From positions 414,689 through 478,688 of the forward strand of contig NZ_JAPVLQ010000005.1 of NCBI RefSeq assembly GCF_027158005.1: 64,000 nucleotides of DNA. The letters run 5' to 3'. Below are positions 1 through 10,328 of this stretch, piece after piece. The position numbers were made by a program, and so were the translations under genes. How positions within the stretch are numbered: position 1 is the stretch's first letter; every line of letters starts with the position of its first letter. Source of the stretch: Rhodococcus sp. H36-A4. GTDB taxonomy: Bacteria; Actinomycetota; Actinomycetes; Mycobacteriales; Mycobacteriaceae. The notes beneath the pieces were generated by a model, which worked only from the letters and a program-made list of their open reading frames with translations, did no database searches and was not told where the DNA came from.

Positions 1-2780
1 ACGAGGCTGCCGAGAGCCAGAAGCTCACCGAATGCCCAGTCGACCTTGCCTTCGTACGACATTTCGCGACGCTTTTCGAGTACCGGCTTGACGCGCGGGT
101 GCACGCTGAAACCGTCCGGAACCTCGAGATGCGCGTCACCGATGCGGTGCAGAACCGACTTGTCGACCGCCGTCGTGAGCTTGGCAGGCAACTGCTGGTC
201 GAGTTCGACCGACTCGCTTGGCTCCGGGGTGTACTTCTCGAGTTCGCGAACCTCGTTGAAGACGCGTTCGAGCTGGCCCTGGTAGTCGCGAAGCGCGTCC
301 TCGGCCTCCTTGAGGGAGATATCGCCACGGCCGATCAGCGATTCGGTGTAGCTCTTGCGAACGCTGCGCTTGGTGTCGATGAGGTCGTACATCGCGGGCT
401 GCGTCATCGAAGGGTCGTCGCCTTCGTTGTGTCCACGCCTGCGGTAGCAGATCATGTCGATGACGACGTCCTTGTGGAACTTCTGCCGGAAGTCGACGGC
501 GAGATGCGCAACGCGTACGCAGGCCTCGGGGTCGTCACCGTTGACGTGGAAGATCGGTGCGCCGATCATCTTCGCGACGTCGGTGCAGTACTCGGACGAG
601 CGGGAGTGCTCGGGTGCGGTGGTGAAGCCGACCTGGTTGTTGACCACGATGTGCACGGTTCCGCCGGTGCGGTAGCCGCGCAGAAGCGCAAGGTTCAGCG
701 TTTCTGCGACGACGCCCTGGCCGGCGAAGGCTGCGTCACCGTGGAGCATCAGCGGGAGAACGGAGAATCCGCCTTCGCCTGCACCCTTGTCGAGCAGGTC
801 CTGCTTGGCGCGGACGAGCCCTTCGAGGACGGGGTCGACTGCTTCGAGATGAGATGGGTTCGCGGTGAGCGAGACCTTGATGTCGTTCTCGCCGAACATC
901 TGAATGTACGTGCCCTCGGCGCCGAGGTGGTACTTCACATCGCCCGAACCATGTGCGGCTGCGGGGTTCATGTTGCCCTCGAACTCGGTGAAGATCTTCG
1001 AGTACGGCTTGCCGACGATATTGGCGAGGACGTTGAGGCGACCGCGGTGGGGCATGCCGATGACGACCTCGTCGAGTGCGTACTCCGCACTCTGGTCGAT
1101 GACCGCGTCCATCATGGGGATGACGGATTCGGCGCCTTCGAGCGAGAAGCGCTTCTGGCCGACGTACTTCGTCTGCAGGAACGTCTCGAACGCCTCGGCT
1201 GCATTGAGCTTGCTCAATGTGTACTTCTGCTGTGCCACGGTCGGTTTGACGAGTGTCGTCTCGACGCGGTCCTCGAGCCAGGCGACCTGATCCGTCTCGA
1301 GGATGTGGGTGTATTCCACACCCACATGGCGGCAGTAGGAGTCACGTAGGACGCTGAGTACGTCGCGAAGACGCATCTTGTCCTTACCGTGGAATCCGCC
1401 GACCTTGAACTCGCGATCGAGGTCCCACAGCGTGAGGTCGTGGCTGATGACATCGAGATCCGGGTGCATCCGGAACTTGTCCTTGGTGAACTGCAGCGGA
1501 TCCGTGTCGGCCATCAGGTGACCGCGGTTGCGGTACGCGGCGATCAATTCGAGAACGCGAGTGTTCTTGTCGACCGTTCCCTCGGGCAGATCCTTGCGCC
1601 AACGAATCGGCTCGTACGGGATCTTGAGTGAGTGGAACAGTTCGTCGTAGAACTCGTCGCTGATCAGCAAGTTGTGGATCGTGCGAAGGAAGTCGCCAGA
1701 TTCTGCACCCTGAATGATCCTGTGGTCGTACGTCGAGGTGAGGGTCATCAGCTTGCCGACGCCCAGCTCGGCGAGACGCTCGTCGCTCGCGCCCTGGAAC
1801 TCCGCGGGATATTCCATCGCGCCGGCACCGATTATCGTTCCCTGGCCGTTCATCAGGCGTGGAACCGAGTGCACGGTTCCGATGCCACCGGGGTTGGTCA
1901 GCGAGATCGTGACGCCTTGGAAGTCCTCGCCCGTCAGCTTGCCGTCACGCGCACGACGGACTACGTCCTCGTATGCGTTGTAGAACTGGGCGAAGGTGTG
2001 ATCCTGTGTGCCCTTGATAGCGGCGACGACGAGGGTGCGGTTGCCGTCCTTGCCGGGTAGGTCGATGGCGAGACCGAGATTGGTAGCACTGGGTGAGACC
2101 GCGTTCGGCTTGCCGTCGATCTCGGCGAAGTGGGTGTTCATGGTGGGGAACGACTTGATCGCCTGGACGATCGCAAATCCGAGGATGTGCGTGAACGAAA
2201 TCTTGCCGCCGCGTGTACGCGCGAGATGGTTGTTGATCACCAACCGGTTGTCGACCATGAGCTTCGCCGGGATCGCACGAACGCTGGTCGCTGTCGGGAT
2301 CTGCAGAGAAGCCGTCATGTTCCGCGCTACGGCTGCTGCAGCTCCGCGAAGAATTTTGTTGGTCGGTTCGCCGGCGTCGCTTGTGGATGAACTAGCGGGC
2401 TTTGCGGCTGCGGCGGTCAAGGTTCCACCTGCGGCTTTCGACGTCGCGGGCTTGGAGGTCGGCGCAGGCTTGACTGCGGCGGCCTTGGGCGATTCAGTTT
2501 TCACCGGTGCACTTCGGGGAGCTGGAGCGGTTCCGTTCGATCCGGAAGCGCCAGTCGCGGATGCGTTGCTTGTCGAAGTAGCGGCGCTGGTGGAGGCGGG
2601 CTTTGCTGTACTGCCATTCGGGACAGACGCAGTGTCACCTGCCGGAGCGTCCGGGTCGTAATCGGTGAGGAATTCGTGCCAGCTCGCATCCACAGACGCT
2701 GGGTCTTCCTTGAATCGCTGGTACATCTCGTCGACCAGCCATTGGTTTTGTCCGAATTGGGTAGTAGAGCTGCTGCTCAC
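1..2780 (-). CDS. kgd: Multifunctional 2-oxoglutarate dehydrogenase E1/decarboxylase (C-terminus off the left edge)
   Basis: Mycobacterial-type SucA/Kgd, which decarboxylates 2-oxoglutarate with thiamine diphosphate and also carries an E2-like succinyltransferase domain. About 926 codons are present of the usual 1,200 or so; the end lies beyond position 1. The N-terminus ([19 protein letters not shown]) matches the start typical of the family. A linker rich in Ala, Pro, Ser and Thr follows (residues about 50-130), then the acyltransferase domain (about 140-370, with [13 protein letters not shown]), then the E1 domain with [11 protein letters not shown] and [10 protein letters not shown]. The GTG start is preceded by GAGGCG ten bases upstream. 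The gene lies downstream of the fused ABC exporter on the same strand, 111 bases away. Identity is certain; the exact start is likely. Confidence 0.96.
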   Translation of the reverse strand, partial: MSSSSTTQFGQNQWLVDEMYQRFKEDPASVDASWHEFLTDYDPDAPAGDTASVPNGSTAKPASTSAATSTSNASATGASGSNGTAPAPRSAPVKTESPKAAAVKPAPTSKPATSKAAGGTLTAAAAKPASSSTSDAGEPTNKILRGAAAAVARNMTASLQIPTATSVRAIPAKLMVDNRLVINNHLARTRGGKISFTHILGFAIVQAIKSFPTMNTHFAEIDGKPNAVSPSATNLGLAIDLPGKDGNRTLVVAAIKGTQDHTFAQFYNAYEDVVRRARDGKLTGEDFQGVTISLTNPGGIGTVHSVPRLMNGQGTIIGAGAMEYPAEFQGASDERLAELGVGKLMTLTSTYDHRIIQGAESGDFLRTIHNLLISDEFYDELFHSLKIPYEPIRWRKDLPEGTVDKNTRVLELIAAYRNRGHLMADTDPLQFTKDKFRMHPDLDVISHDLTLWDLDREFKVGGFHGKDKMRLRDVLSVLRDSYCRHVGVEYTHILETDQVAWLEDRVETTLVKPTVAQQKYTLSKLNAAEAFETFLQTKYVGQKRFSLEGAESVIPMMDAVIDQSAEYALDEVVIGMPHRGRLNVLANIVGKPYSKIFTEFEGNMNPAAAHGSGDVKYHLGAEGTYIQMFGENDIKVSLTANPSHLEAVDPVLEGLVRAKQDLLDKGAGEGGFSVLPLMLHGDAAFAGQGVVAETLNLALLRGYRTGGTVHIVVNNQVGFTTAPEHSRSSEYCTDVAKMIGAPIFHVNGDDPEACVRVAHLAVDFRQKFHKDVVIDMICYRRRGHNEGDDPSMTQPAMYDLIDTKRSVRKSYTESLIGRGDISLKEAEDALRDYQGQLERVFNEVRELEKYTPEPSESVELDQQLPAKLTTAVDKSVLHRIGDAHLEVPDGFSVHPRVKPVLEKRREMSYEGKVDWAFGELLALGSL

Positions 2781-2891
2781 GGCAGTAGTTCGCCTCGTCT
2801 CTTCTCTTCGTTCCCGATCAACGCGCGTACATAGCCAGGCTAACCCGCTCCCGGTATGTGCGAGCGCCCGGGACGGAGCTGTGGTAAGTAC

Positions 2892-5800
2892 TCACGAGTA
2901 ACTATCGGCTTCATTGCTGATGACTCCTCGGTCTATCGGTTTATTCCCTCCGCGTGTTTCTGCCGCATTCCACAGCCGTGTGTAGAAGCCTCCGCGAGTA
3001 CGTAATCGATCGTGTGTGCCCACCTCGACGATGCGTCCAGAGTCCACGACGACAATCATGTCTGCGCGCGCCGCAGTTGCCAGCCGGTGCGCCACGACGA
3101 CAGAGGTCCGCTTGCGGAGCACGGCGTCGCTCGCCGTGAGAACTATGCGCTCGGTTGCCGGGTCGAGCGTGGCTGTCGCCTCGTCGAGGAGCAACAGGTC
3201 GGGGTCGACCAATTCGGCTCTGGCCAGCGCGATCAGCTGTCTTTGGCCGGCGGACAAGCCTTGCCCGCGCTCGCCGACCGGCTGATACATGCCACCGCGA
3301 AGTCCGGCGATGATGTCCAAAGCCCCGACCGCGCGGGCGGCGGATTCGATGTCGGCACGGCTCGCATCGGGGCGTCCGAAGGCAATGTTGCTCGCTACAT
3401 CGCCGGTGAACAGATGCGCTTCCTGCGGTACGACTCCGAGTCGGCGACGGTATTCGGCGAGCCGATATCGACGCAGATCGGTGCCTCCGACACGAACCGA
3501 ACCTGACGTCGGATCGTAGAAGCGGGCCAGCAATTTGATGACCGTCGACTTGCCGGCGCCGGTGTGGCCGACGAGTGCAACGGTGGTTCCCAGGGGGATT
3601 GTGAGATTGACCTCAGTGAGCGCATCGGTCACTGCGCCTGCGTAGCGAAAGCTCACATTGTCGAGATGAACATCGCTGCGCAGCCGGCCGTCCTGGATCG
3701 GTACGGTGTCGTTGTCCGAGCCGGCCTCGATGGAACTCGGCGTACGCAACAGATCGCCGATCCGGCTCACACCCACACTGGCCTGTTGGTAACCGTCGAA
3801 AACCTGGGACAGCTGCTGGATCGGTCCGAAGAGTAGACCGAGGTAGAGCACGAACGCGACGAATGTGCCTGCCGAAGTCGAACCGGTCGCGACCTGATGG
3901 GCCCCGACGAAGACGACGAAGGCCGATGCCACGTCGGAGAGCAGCGTGATGAAAGGGAAGAACACCGAGATCGCTCGCTGAGAGCGCATTCGGCTCCGAC
4001 GGTATCGATCGGCACGTTCGGCGAACTGGGTAGCGGCGAACTCTTCGCGACGATATGCCTGTGCGGACCGAAGTCCGGCGACGTTTTCCTGGAAGTCTGC
4101 GTTGACGGTCGAGATTCGCTCGCGGGATTGGGAGTACGCGACGGCGGAGACCTTGCGGAAGATGATCGTCGCGAGTACTAGCGGTGGGACCACAGCGAGT
4201 GCGACGAGTCCGAGTGTGAGATCGGTGACCAGGAGCGCGGCAGCGATGCCGATGACGGTGAGCAGGGAGACGACGGCGGTGGATGCACCGGTCTGAATGA
4301 ACGACGACAGCGCGTCCACGTCGGTCGTCATCCGAGTCATGATGCGGCCGGAGAGTTCGCGTTCGTAGTAGTCCAAGCCGAGTCTCTGGATGTGCGCGTA
4401 GCTCTTGACCCGTAAGCCGAAGAGGACTCGTTCTCCGGTCCGCGCGGTGATCATGGTGGTGGCGGAGATGACGAACCATCCCACTGCTGCGAGTACGACG
4501 CCGAGTGCGCTCGCGGCCCACAATGCACCGGGATTCCCTCTGCTGACTCCGTCGTCGACGGCAAAACGCACGATCGAGGGAAAAGCAATCGCCGACAGTG
4601 AGTCGAGCGCCAGCAAGACCACGACGGTCGCAAGGAGAAGTCGGACGGGTTTCAGTAGACGCGAGAGTCGAAATTGTGGGTCCGCGGCTCGTATCTCCGC
4701 ATCGGAGGCGTGGGGATCCTCGGTGGCCGGCGGTAACGCATCGACTGCGGCTTGCAGTTGCGGCGTCGACGCGACATGGCCGAGTGCGCCCGATGTCGGT
4801 CCGCCCCTGCCCGTCGGTGGGGCGGAGGTGAGCGTGCGGTGGGAAACGGAACCGACCGGCTTTTCGAGTTCGGGCCACAGCGTCGCCTCGGTCGGCTCGG
4901 CGCTTCGTTCGCGGGTGCCGCCGGGGATGTCTTCGTGTCCTTCCCCGTCTGCGAGCAGCAGGCGGAACAGGGGGCAGCGCTCATCCAGCTCGGCGACCGT
5001 CCCGGAGTCGATGATGCGGCCGTCGTCGAGTACTGCCACGCGATCTGCCAGGGTCAGCGTCGAGCGTCGGTGCGCGAGTATCAGGGTTGTTCTCTCACGC
5101 CCAGCGCGAAGTGCATCGAATATCGCTGCCTCGGTGGTCGCATCGACTGCCGAGGTCGCATCGTCCAGGACGAGAATTCGCGGATCGGTCAAGAGCGCTC
5201 TGGCCAATGCGATCCGTTGTCGCTGTCCACCGGACAGGGTGAGCCCGCGTTCGCCGACGACCGAGTCGTAACCGTCCGGCAAGGCGTCGATGAACGAGGC
5301 GGCTTCGGCCAGAGTTGCCGCGCGGGTGATGTCCTCGGCGGTGGCGTCGGGCCGGCCGAGGGCGATGTTCGCGGCAATGGTGTCCGAGAACAGAAACGGT
5401 TCGTCGAAAACGAGACCGACGGCGCCTCGGAGTTGTTCGGCGCTGATGTCGGCAACGTCGAATCTCCTCCCGTGCGACGTCAGCGCAACCGAGCCGATTC
5501 GAGGGCTGTAGAAGCGGGGGAGCAGAAGCGACAGTGCGGTCTTTCCGGAGCCTGCGTGCCCGACTATCGCGACACTTTCCCCTGGCGCGACGGTGAGATC
5601 GAAGGATCGAAGCACGTCGCGTTCTTCCTCGAAGCCGAAGGTCACGGCGGAGAGGTCCACTCCCAGTGGCCCGTCGGGGAGGTGGGTGGGATGCTCGGGC
5701 TCGGGGACCGAAGGCTCGGTATCGATGACCTCGTAGACACGCTCGACGGCTGCTCGGGAGAGTTGCGCCATGATGATGACAGAGGACAGCGTGCGGGTCA

Positions 5801-6698
5801 CCGCCGACAGCGTTGCCACGTACGTCGCGAAGGCGAGGAAGGTGCCGATGGTGATGTGGTCGGTCATGGCGAGGTAGCCGCCGAGTGCGATGACACCGAC
5901 GAGTCCCAGTTGTGGGATTGCCGCCATCGACGGAGTGAATCGCGAGTTGATTCTCGCCGAGCGCATTCGTTCGGCGAACAGTGTCCGACTCAGGTTCTCG
6001 AGCCGGTCGACCGCTCGGGCTTCCTGCCCGAAACCTTTGACGACGCGCACTCCGGTGACGGTTTCCTCGACGTGCTGGGCGATGTCGGCCGCGCGTTGTT
6101 GAGCCGACCATGTTGCCGCATACAGGGTGGGCCGAATGCGATAGACGACGATCGACACTGCCGGAACGATCAACAGTGCTACGCCGGTCAACAGAGGCGA
6201 CAGATACGCCATCACGACGAGGGCGAGGACGAACTGCAGCAGTGCCCCGGCCGACAACGGCACCATCGCCAGCAACCCCTGAACGAGTTGCAGATCGGTA
6301 ATGGTCCGCGAGACGACCTGCCCGGTTCTGATGTCGTCCTGGCGTCGACCGTCCAGGCGTTGCAGCGACGCGAGTAGACCGAGTCTCAGATCGTGTTGGA
6401 CGTCGATCGACAATCGGCCGGCCAGGAATCGTCGGCCGAACTGGCAGCCGAACCGAACGACGCCGAGTGCGCCGATGGCGACGGCGATGGCACCGATGGT
6501 GCCGCCCTCGCCTGCACTGGCGTCGTCGATCGCGACGCGTGTGAGCAACGGGAACGAGATATCGATGACTGCGGCGATCATGGTGACCGCCAACGCTCCC
6601 GCGGCAGTGCGGCGGTGAATCCAGCATTGAGCACCGAGACGGCGGATCCAGCCAGGGGATCTTCTCACCGATCGTTGGGCGCTACCGATAGTCGACAT
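2892..6698 (-). CDS. Fused ABC exporter, TMD-NBD-TMD-NBD (1268 aa)
   Basis: A full-length type IV ABC exporter in one chain, the layout of the M. tuberculosis multidrug pump Rv0194. The first half has about six membrane helices (residues 30-330), Walker A GHAGSGKT, signature LSGGQRQR and Walker B LVLDDATSAVD. A charged linker of about 100 residues leads to a second membrane domain, Walker A GHTGAGKS, signature LSAGQRQ and Walker B LLLLDEATATLD. NBD1 has Asp where the catalytic Glu is usual, and NBD2 has the weaker LSAGQ signature, so one composite ATP site looks degenerate. The ATG at 6698 is chosen; GTG 6701 and TTG 6707 are alternatives and none has a clear ribosome site. It starts 36 bases after the upstream ABC permease. 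The substrate (drug, lipid or peptide) cannot be read from sequence. Confidence 0.93.
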   Translation of the reverse strand: MSTIGSAQRSVRRSPGWIRRLGAQCWIHRRTAAGALAVTMIAAVIDISFPLLTRVAIDDASAGEGGTIGAIAVAIGALGVVRFGCQFGRRFLAGRLSIDVQHDLRLGLLASLQRLDGRRQDDIRTGQVVSRTITDLQLVQGLLAMVPLSAGALLQFVLALVVMAYLSPLLTGVALLIVPAVSIVVYRIRPTLYAATWSAQQRAADIAQHVEETVTGVRVVKGFGQEARAVDRLENLSRTLFAERMRSARINSRFTPSMAAIPQLGLVGVIALGGYLAMTDHITIGTFLAFATYVATLSAVTRTLSSVIIMAQLSRAAVERVYEVIDTEPSVPEPEHPTHLPDGPLGVDLSAVTFGFEEERDVLRSFDLTVAPGESVAIVGHAGSGKTALSLLLPRFYSPRIGSVALTSHGRRFDVADISAEQLRGAVGLVFDEPFLFSDTIAANIALGRPDATAEDITRAATLAEAASFIDALPDGYDSVVGERGLTLSGGQRQRIALARALLTDPRILVLDDATSAVDATTEAAIFDALRAGRERTTLILAHRRSTLTLADRVAVLDDGRIIDSGTVAELDERCPLFRLLLADGEGHEDIPGGTRERSAEPTEATLWPELEKPVGSVSHRTLTSAPPTGRGGPTSGALGHVASTPQLQAAVDALPPATEDPHASDAEIRAADPQFRLSRLLKPVRLLLATVVVLLALDSLSAIAFPSIVRFAVDDGVSRGNPGALWAASALGVVLAAVGWFVISATTMITARTGERVLFGLRVKSYAHIQRLGLDYYERELSGRIMTRMTTDVDALSSFIQTGASTAVVSLLTVIGIAAALLVTDLTLGLVALAVVPPLVLATIIFRKVSAVAYSQSRERISTVNADFQENVAGLRSAQAYRREEFAATQFAERADRYRRSRMRSQRAISVFFPFITLLSDVASAFVVFVGAHQVATGSTSAGTFVAFVLYLGLLFGPIQQLSQVFDGYQQASVGVSRIGDLLRTPSSIEAGSDNDTVPIQDGRLRSDVHLDNVSFRYAGAVTDALTEVNLTIPLGTTVALVGHTGAGKSTVIKLLARFYDPTSGSVRVGGTDLRRYRLAEYRRRLGVVPQEAHLFTGDVASNIAFGRPDASRADIESAARAVGALDIIAGLRGGMYQPVGERGQGLSAGQRQLIALARAELVDPDLLLLDEATATLDPATERIVLTASDAVLRKRTSVVVAHRLATAARADMIVVVDSGRIVEVGTHDRLRTRGGFYTRLWNAAETRGGNKPIDRGVISNEADSYS

Positions 6699-6734
6699 CA
6701 CGGTCAAAGGTAGACCGCGCTACCGACACGGTTC

Positions 6735-7496
6735 TCAGCTGATATCGCGTTCCCTGGTCCGCAGCCAGCCGGCACCGGCGATGGCGAGACCCCACACGAG
6801 CAGGCCGAACGGCGCCACCGGCCACGGCATGAAGAATTGGCTCTCGACCTCGCCCACACTGACCGTCGCGAGCGTGAGCGCCGACGGCGTCACCACCGAG
6901 ATGTTGCCGAGGCCGATTCCCGACACTATCGAGGTCGCAACGAGTTCGCCGATCGGATACCACGCGACGATGATGATCGCCGGCCAGGTCGGGGAACCCA
7001 TCAGGAGTCCGAGACCCGCCCCGATCAAGGACCAGACGACAACGGCGAACAAACCCATGACGAGCATGCCGATCAGCGCGGCTGACAGCTCGAAAGGTTC
7101 GCTCGAGAACAGCAGCAGGCACACCAGGCTGACGATCTCGACCAGGAGGCCGTAGCCGAGTGCGAAGAGTGCGGTGACACCCAACTTGGCAGCGATGACC
7201 CGGTCGCGGCTCGTCGAGGTCAGAAATGAAGTGGTGATCGTGTCGTACCGGAATTCGGTGCCGCCGTTCACCGCTCCGAACACCGCGACGAACATCATCG
7301 TGAACCCGAGGGCGACGTAGAGCCCCACGATTCCGAAGCCGCCCGACAGTTCGAACTCGTAGTCGGAGGTGGAATTAGCTATCGACGCGGCGATCCCACT
7401 GGCGCAGATCCCGACGAACACCGGTGGTATGGCCAGCGCCCACCAGAATTTGAGGGTGGTCACCTTGCGTATCTCGGAGGTGATCAACGTAGTCAT
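6735..7496 (-). CDS. ABC transporter permease (ABC-2 type)
   Basis: A 253-residue membrane protein with about six hydrophobic segments (near residues 18-38, 52-78, 105-130, 140-165, 172-195 and 225-245), typical of ABC-2 permeases without a cytoplasmic ATPase. Its ATG overlaps the stop of the ATPase gene by four bases (ATGA), so the two are translationally coupled and surely act as one transporter. The following gene on the strand is the fused exporter, 36 bases on, so all three may be cotranscribed. The substrate is unknown. Confidence 0.88.
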   Translation of the reverse strand: MTTLITSEIRKVTTLKFWWALAIPPVFVGICASGIAASIANSTSDYEFELSGGFGIVGLYVALGFTMMFVAVFGAVNGGTEFRYDTITTSFLTSTSRDRVIAAKLGVTALFALGYGLLVEIVSLVCLLLFSSEPFELSAALIGMLVMGLFAVVVWSLIGAGLGLLMGSPTWPAIIIVAWYPIGELVATSIVSGIGLGNISVVTPSALTLATVSVGEVESQFFMPWPVAPFGLLVWGLAIAGAGWLRTRERDIS

Positions 7497-8545
7497 CGTC
7501 GCCCCTCGTCCCAGGGAGAGGGGCTGTAAGCGACGGGAGGAACGTAACCAGTGGGCTGCGGATAACCCGGTGTAGGTCCGTACCCAGGCCGACCGATACT
7601 GCCCGCTGGCGTTGCGGTGTACTGCCCGGCAGTCATCGAAAGAAATACTTGCTCGAGGTCTACGTGCTCGTAGGAAGCACCGAAGACGGTCAACCCGGAC
7701 TCCGACGCTATGCGCGTGACGGTGTCCGTGTCGCTACCGGCGACGCCGAGCCGTCCGTCGGGAAGCAGTTGTGCGTTCGTGATTCCGTTGGATGCAAGTG
7801 CCAGGGCGAGTGCGGCCGGATCCGATACGGCAACGAGCGTTCGGCTCGGCCGCGAGGCACGAAGCTGATCGATCCCACCCTGATACATCAATGCACCGCC
7901 GCTGATGATCACCAGATTGTCGACCGTCGCCTCGACCTCGCGGAGTAGGTGGCTGGAGATGAGTACGGTCCTTCCCCCGGCCGCGTAGGACTTCAGAAAG
8001 TCGCGGAGCCAGGCGATTCCCTCGGGGTCGAGTCCGTTGGCAGGTTCGTCGAGCACCAGAATCTCGGGATCGCCCAGGAGCGCCGTCGCCAAGGCGAGTC
8101 GCTGACGCATTCCGAGGGAGAATTCGGCGACCTGACGGTTGGTCGCGTCCGCGAGGCCGACGAGTCGGAGAACGTCGTCGGCGCGGCTGTCGGGCACACC
8201 GATCGACGCGGTGAAGATGCGGAGGTGGCCGGCCGCGGTGCGCTTGGGATGCAGACTGCGTGAATCGAGGACGGCACCGACGGCGCGAGCCGGGTGGCTC
8301 AGAGCGGAGAACGGTGCACCGGCCACGAGGCCGACTCCGGCGCTCGGTTTCGTCAGGCCGAGCAGCATCCGCAGCGTCGTGGTTTTACCGGATCCGTTGG
8401 GGCCGAGAAATCCTGTGATGGACCCGCGTGGAACCACGAAGCTGAGGTCGGACACTGCGTGAATCGAGCCGAAGACCTTGGTGAGACCTTGCGCTTGCAG
8501 TGCGTGGACAGCGAAGCTGTTCGTTCCTGCGGAGCCGCCTGTCAT
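7493..8545 (-). CDS. ABC transporter ATP-binding protein (DrrA/CcmA type)
   Basis: A 350-residue ATPase partner of the overlapping permease. Visible motifs are Walker A GPNGSGKTTTLRML, an ABC signature of the FSLGMRQRLALA type and Walker B EILVLDEPANGLDPEG, followed by an H-loop histidine in LISSHLLRE. After the ATPase core (residues 15-230) comes a roughly 80-residue accessory domain and a Pro/Tyr/Gly-rich tail (about 300-345) of low complexity. DrrA-like ATPases export drugs, lipids or antibiotics; which applies here cannot be told. The ATG at 8545 directly follows a 91-base gap after the next gene. Confidence 0.93.
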   Translation of the reverse strand: MTGGSAGTNSFAVHALQAQGLTKVFGSIHAVSDLSFVVPRGSITGFLGPNGSGKTTTLRMLLGLTKPSAGVGLVAGAPFSALSHPARAVGAVLDSRSLHPKRTAAGHLRIFTASIGVPDSRADDVLRLVGLADATNRQVAEFSLGMRQRLALATALLGDPEILVLDEPANGLDPEGIAWLRDFLKSYAAGGRTVLISSHLLREVEATVDNLVIISGGALMYQGGIDQLRASRPSRTLVAVSDPAALALALASNGITNAQLLPDGRLGVAGSDTDTVTRIASESGLTVFGASYEHVDLEQVFLSMTAGQYTATPAGSIGRPGYGPTPGYPQPTGYVPPVAYSPSPWDEGRR

Positions 8546-8636
8546 GGATTCGATTCCCCCGGATCGTCGTACGTGAGCTACCCGGGACCGAGTGAACTTC
8601 CCGACCCCGGGTTCAGGTTACGACGTTTGCGCGGGG

Positions 8637-9485
8637 TCAGAGAAACGCGGCCGCAACCTCGCGATATACCTCCGACGGATCTGCCTTGTCCGGCAACGCA
8701 TGCACGATGACGTGGGAGGCACCGGCGTCGATGTGTTGACCGAGTCGCTGAGCGATCGAGGCCGCATTTCCGTGGGCGACAAGGGCATCGATCAACCGGT
8801 CGCTGCCGCCGTCGCCGATCTCCTCTTTGGAGTATCCGAGGCGCTCGAGGTTGTTGGTGTAGTTCCTCAGGTGCAGGTACGGATTGTTCACCGGTGGACG
8901 CCCGATGTCTCGGGCCCGTTCGGGATCGATGTCGAGGACGACCTTGTGCTCGGGGGCGAGGACCCTGTCCGGTCCCAGAATCGCCCGAGCCTCGGCTGTA
9001 TGTTCGGGAGTCGTCAGATAGGGGTGGGCTCCTGCGGTGCGGTCTGCGGACAGCTTCAACACCTTCGGGCCCAATGCCGCGAGTACCCGACGCTCGATGG
9101 GGACCCCGCCCTCGTCGAGGGCATCGAGATAGTCGACCAGCGCCTCGTAGGGCTTCTGATATTCCTGCGTTGCCTCCGGGTGCCCCGCGCCGATACCGAG
9201 CAGGAATCGTCCCGGGTGTTTCTTCTCGATGCGGTGGAACGATTCTGCGACCTCCGGTGCGGCTGCGGACCAGATGTTGACGATTCCGGTCGCCACGACG
9301 ATCGACTCGGTTGCATCGAGAACCTCCTCGGCCGAGGCCAGATCCGCAGGCGGGGAGCCGCCGAGCCAGATGGCGCCGTAGCCGGCTTCTTCGATCGTGT
9401 GGGCCAACTCGGGTGGGATCCCCGAATAGTGACGCCAGATGCCGATCGTGCCGAGTTCAGGTGTGACGGTGTTGGTCATGTTCAT
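8637..9485 (-). CDS. LLM-class, probably F420-dependent oxidoreductase
   Basis: A luciferase-like TIM-barrel oxidoreductase of 282 residues. The opening GTIGIWRHYSGIPPELAHTI and the AGYGAIWLGGSPP stretch, then VVATGIVNIWSA and FLLGIGAGHPEA, are the usual F420-binding landmarks of the actinobacterial LLM class. The ATG at 9485 is chosen because the open frame further upstream is arginine-rich noise overlapping the EcsC-like gene; ATG 9480 is an alternative. It sits 38 bases downstream of the EcsC-like gene on the same strand. The substrate is unknown. Confidence 0.9.
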   Translation of the reverse strand: MNMTNTVTPELGTIGIWRHYSGIPPELAHTIEEAGYGAIWLGGSPPADLASAEEVLDATESIVVATGIVNIWSAAAPEVAESFHRIEKKHPGRFLLGIGAGHPEATQEYQKPYEALVDYLDALDEGGVPIERRVLAALGPKVLKLSADRTAGAHPYLTTPEHTAEARAILGPDRVLAPEHKVVLDIDPERARDIGRPPVNNPYLHLRNYTNNLERLGYSKEEIGDGGSDRLIDALVAHGNAASIAQRLGQHIDAGASHVIVHALPDKADPSEVYREVAAAFL

Positions 9486-9523
9486 GACCAACACCGCTGC
9501 GCACGGCTGTAATTCCTGCGGAC

Positions 9524-10249
9524 TTACTCGTCCGGTTCGATGATCCGGGTTTCCGGCCACGCGCGCGGTGCCGGTCCGAAAGCTTCGCGTGAATTCTTGA
9601 TGACGCCTTTGCCGATCATGCGGTTGCCTGTTCCGCCGATCACCGCGCCGATTCCGGCAGGCAGAAGTTTGCCGAACAGTAGAGCGCTTCGTTTGGCGAA
9701 ATATTTCGAGACGAACTTCTTGGCGAGCGACTTGTTCATGTTGGTCATCGCTCCGCCCGGAATTCGAGTGGTGACGAGCGAGCCCCAATTGCGTGCGCTG
9801 GTCCCAACGGTCTTCTGCACGATCTGCATTCCGGATTCGCCCAGGGCCACCGACAGGACCAGGGCACGTCGCTGCTGGTGGTCGTGGACCGCTATACCGT
9901 GCACCGAGGCCACCGACAGCGTCAACAGTGCGGAAGATTCGATGAAGAATGCCGTCTCTGCACCAACGGCAGCAAGAGAAGCGACGGTCCCGATCGCCGG
10001 TACCGCTGCGGCGCCCCCTACTGCGCTTCCGCTTCCGGTCACTGCGAGCAGAAAGCGATTCTCCAGGCGCTCGATCAGCTGCGCGGGAGAGTCGTTCGGA
10101 TGAGCTCGACGCATGTACCCGACGTACTTCTCGACGGCGGGCCCCTGGATCCTGCTGCCGTGGTCGAGGATTTTCACGAGCGCCTGTTCGAGGCGACCGC
10201 CCTCCTTGATTGTCTCGACCTGATCCTTGTTCTTGTTCTTGCTCGCCAT
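9524..10249 (-). CDS. EcsC-family-like protein
   Basis: A 241-residue protein with a basic, charged N-terminus (KNKNKDQ), a central Ala/Gly/Val-rich hydrophobic region (SGSAVGGAAAVPAIGTVASL, residues about 72-110) and a second glycine-rich stretch near the C-terminus (LLPAGIGAVIGGTGNRMIG). That pattern matches EcsC-type proteins, whose biochemical role is unclear. ATG 10249 is preferred over GTG 10255 because GGAG lies five bases before it. It probably shares an mRNA with the LLM oxidoreductase and is divergent from the AraC gene. The family assignment is moderately sure. Confidence 0.7.
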   Translation of the reverse strand: MASKNKNKDQVETIKEGGRLEQALVKILDHGSRIQGPAVEKYVGYMRRAHPNDSPAQLIERLENRFLLAVTGSGSAVGGAAAVPAIGTVASLAAVGAETAFFIESSALLTLSVASVHGIAVHDHQQRRALVLSVALGESGMQIVQKTVGTSARNWGSLVTTRIPGGAMTNMNKSLAKKFVSKYFAKRSALLFGKLLPAGIGAVIGGTGNRMIGKGVIKNSREAFGPAPRAWPETRIIEPDE

Positions 10250-10328
10250 CCGCACTCCGATCGATGTGACTTATTTGTTATTCGGTCGTGGAGCGCTGGT
10301 ACCCGTTCGCATTCGGTTCTACCCTGCA

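Noticed and set aside
99..1349. 416-codon plus-strand open frame
   Set aside because: It lies antisense to kgd, is rich in Leu, Val and Asp, and matches no family; it is a shadow of the high-GC coding strand.
4752..6377. 541-codon plus-strand open frame
   Set aside because: Antisense to the fused exporter with cysteine- and arginine-rich noise; the minus frame has complete ABC motifs.
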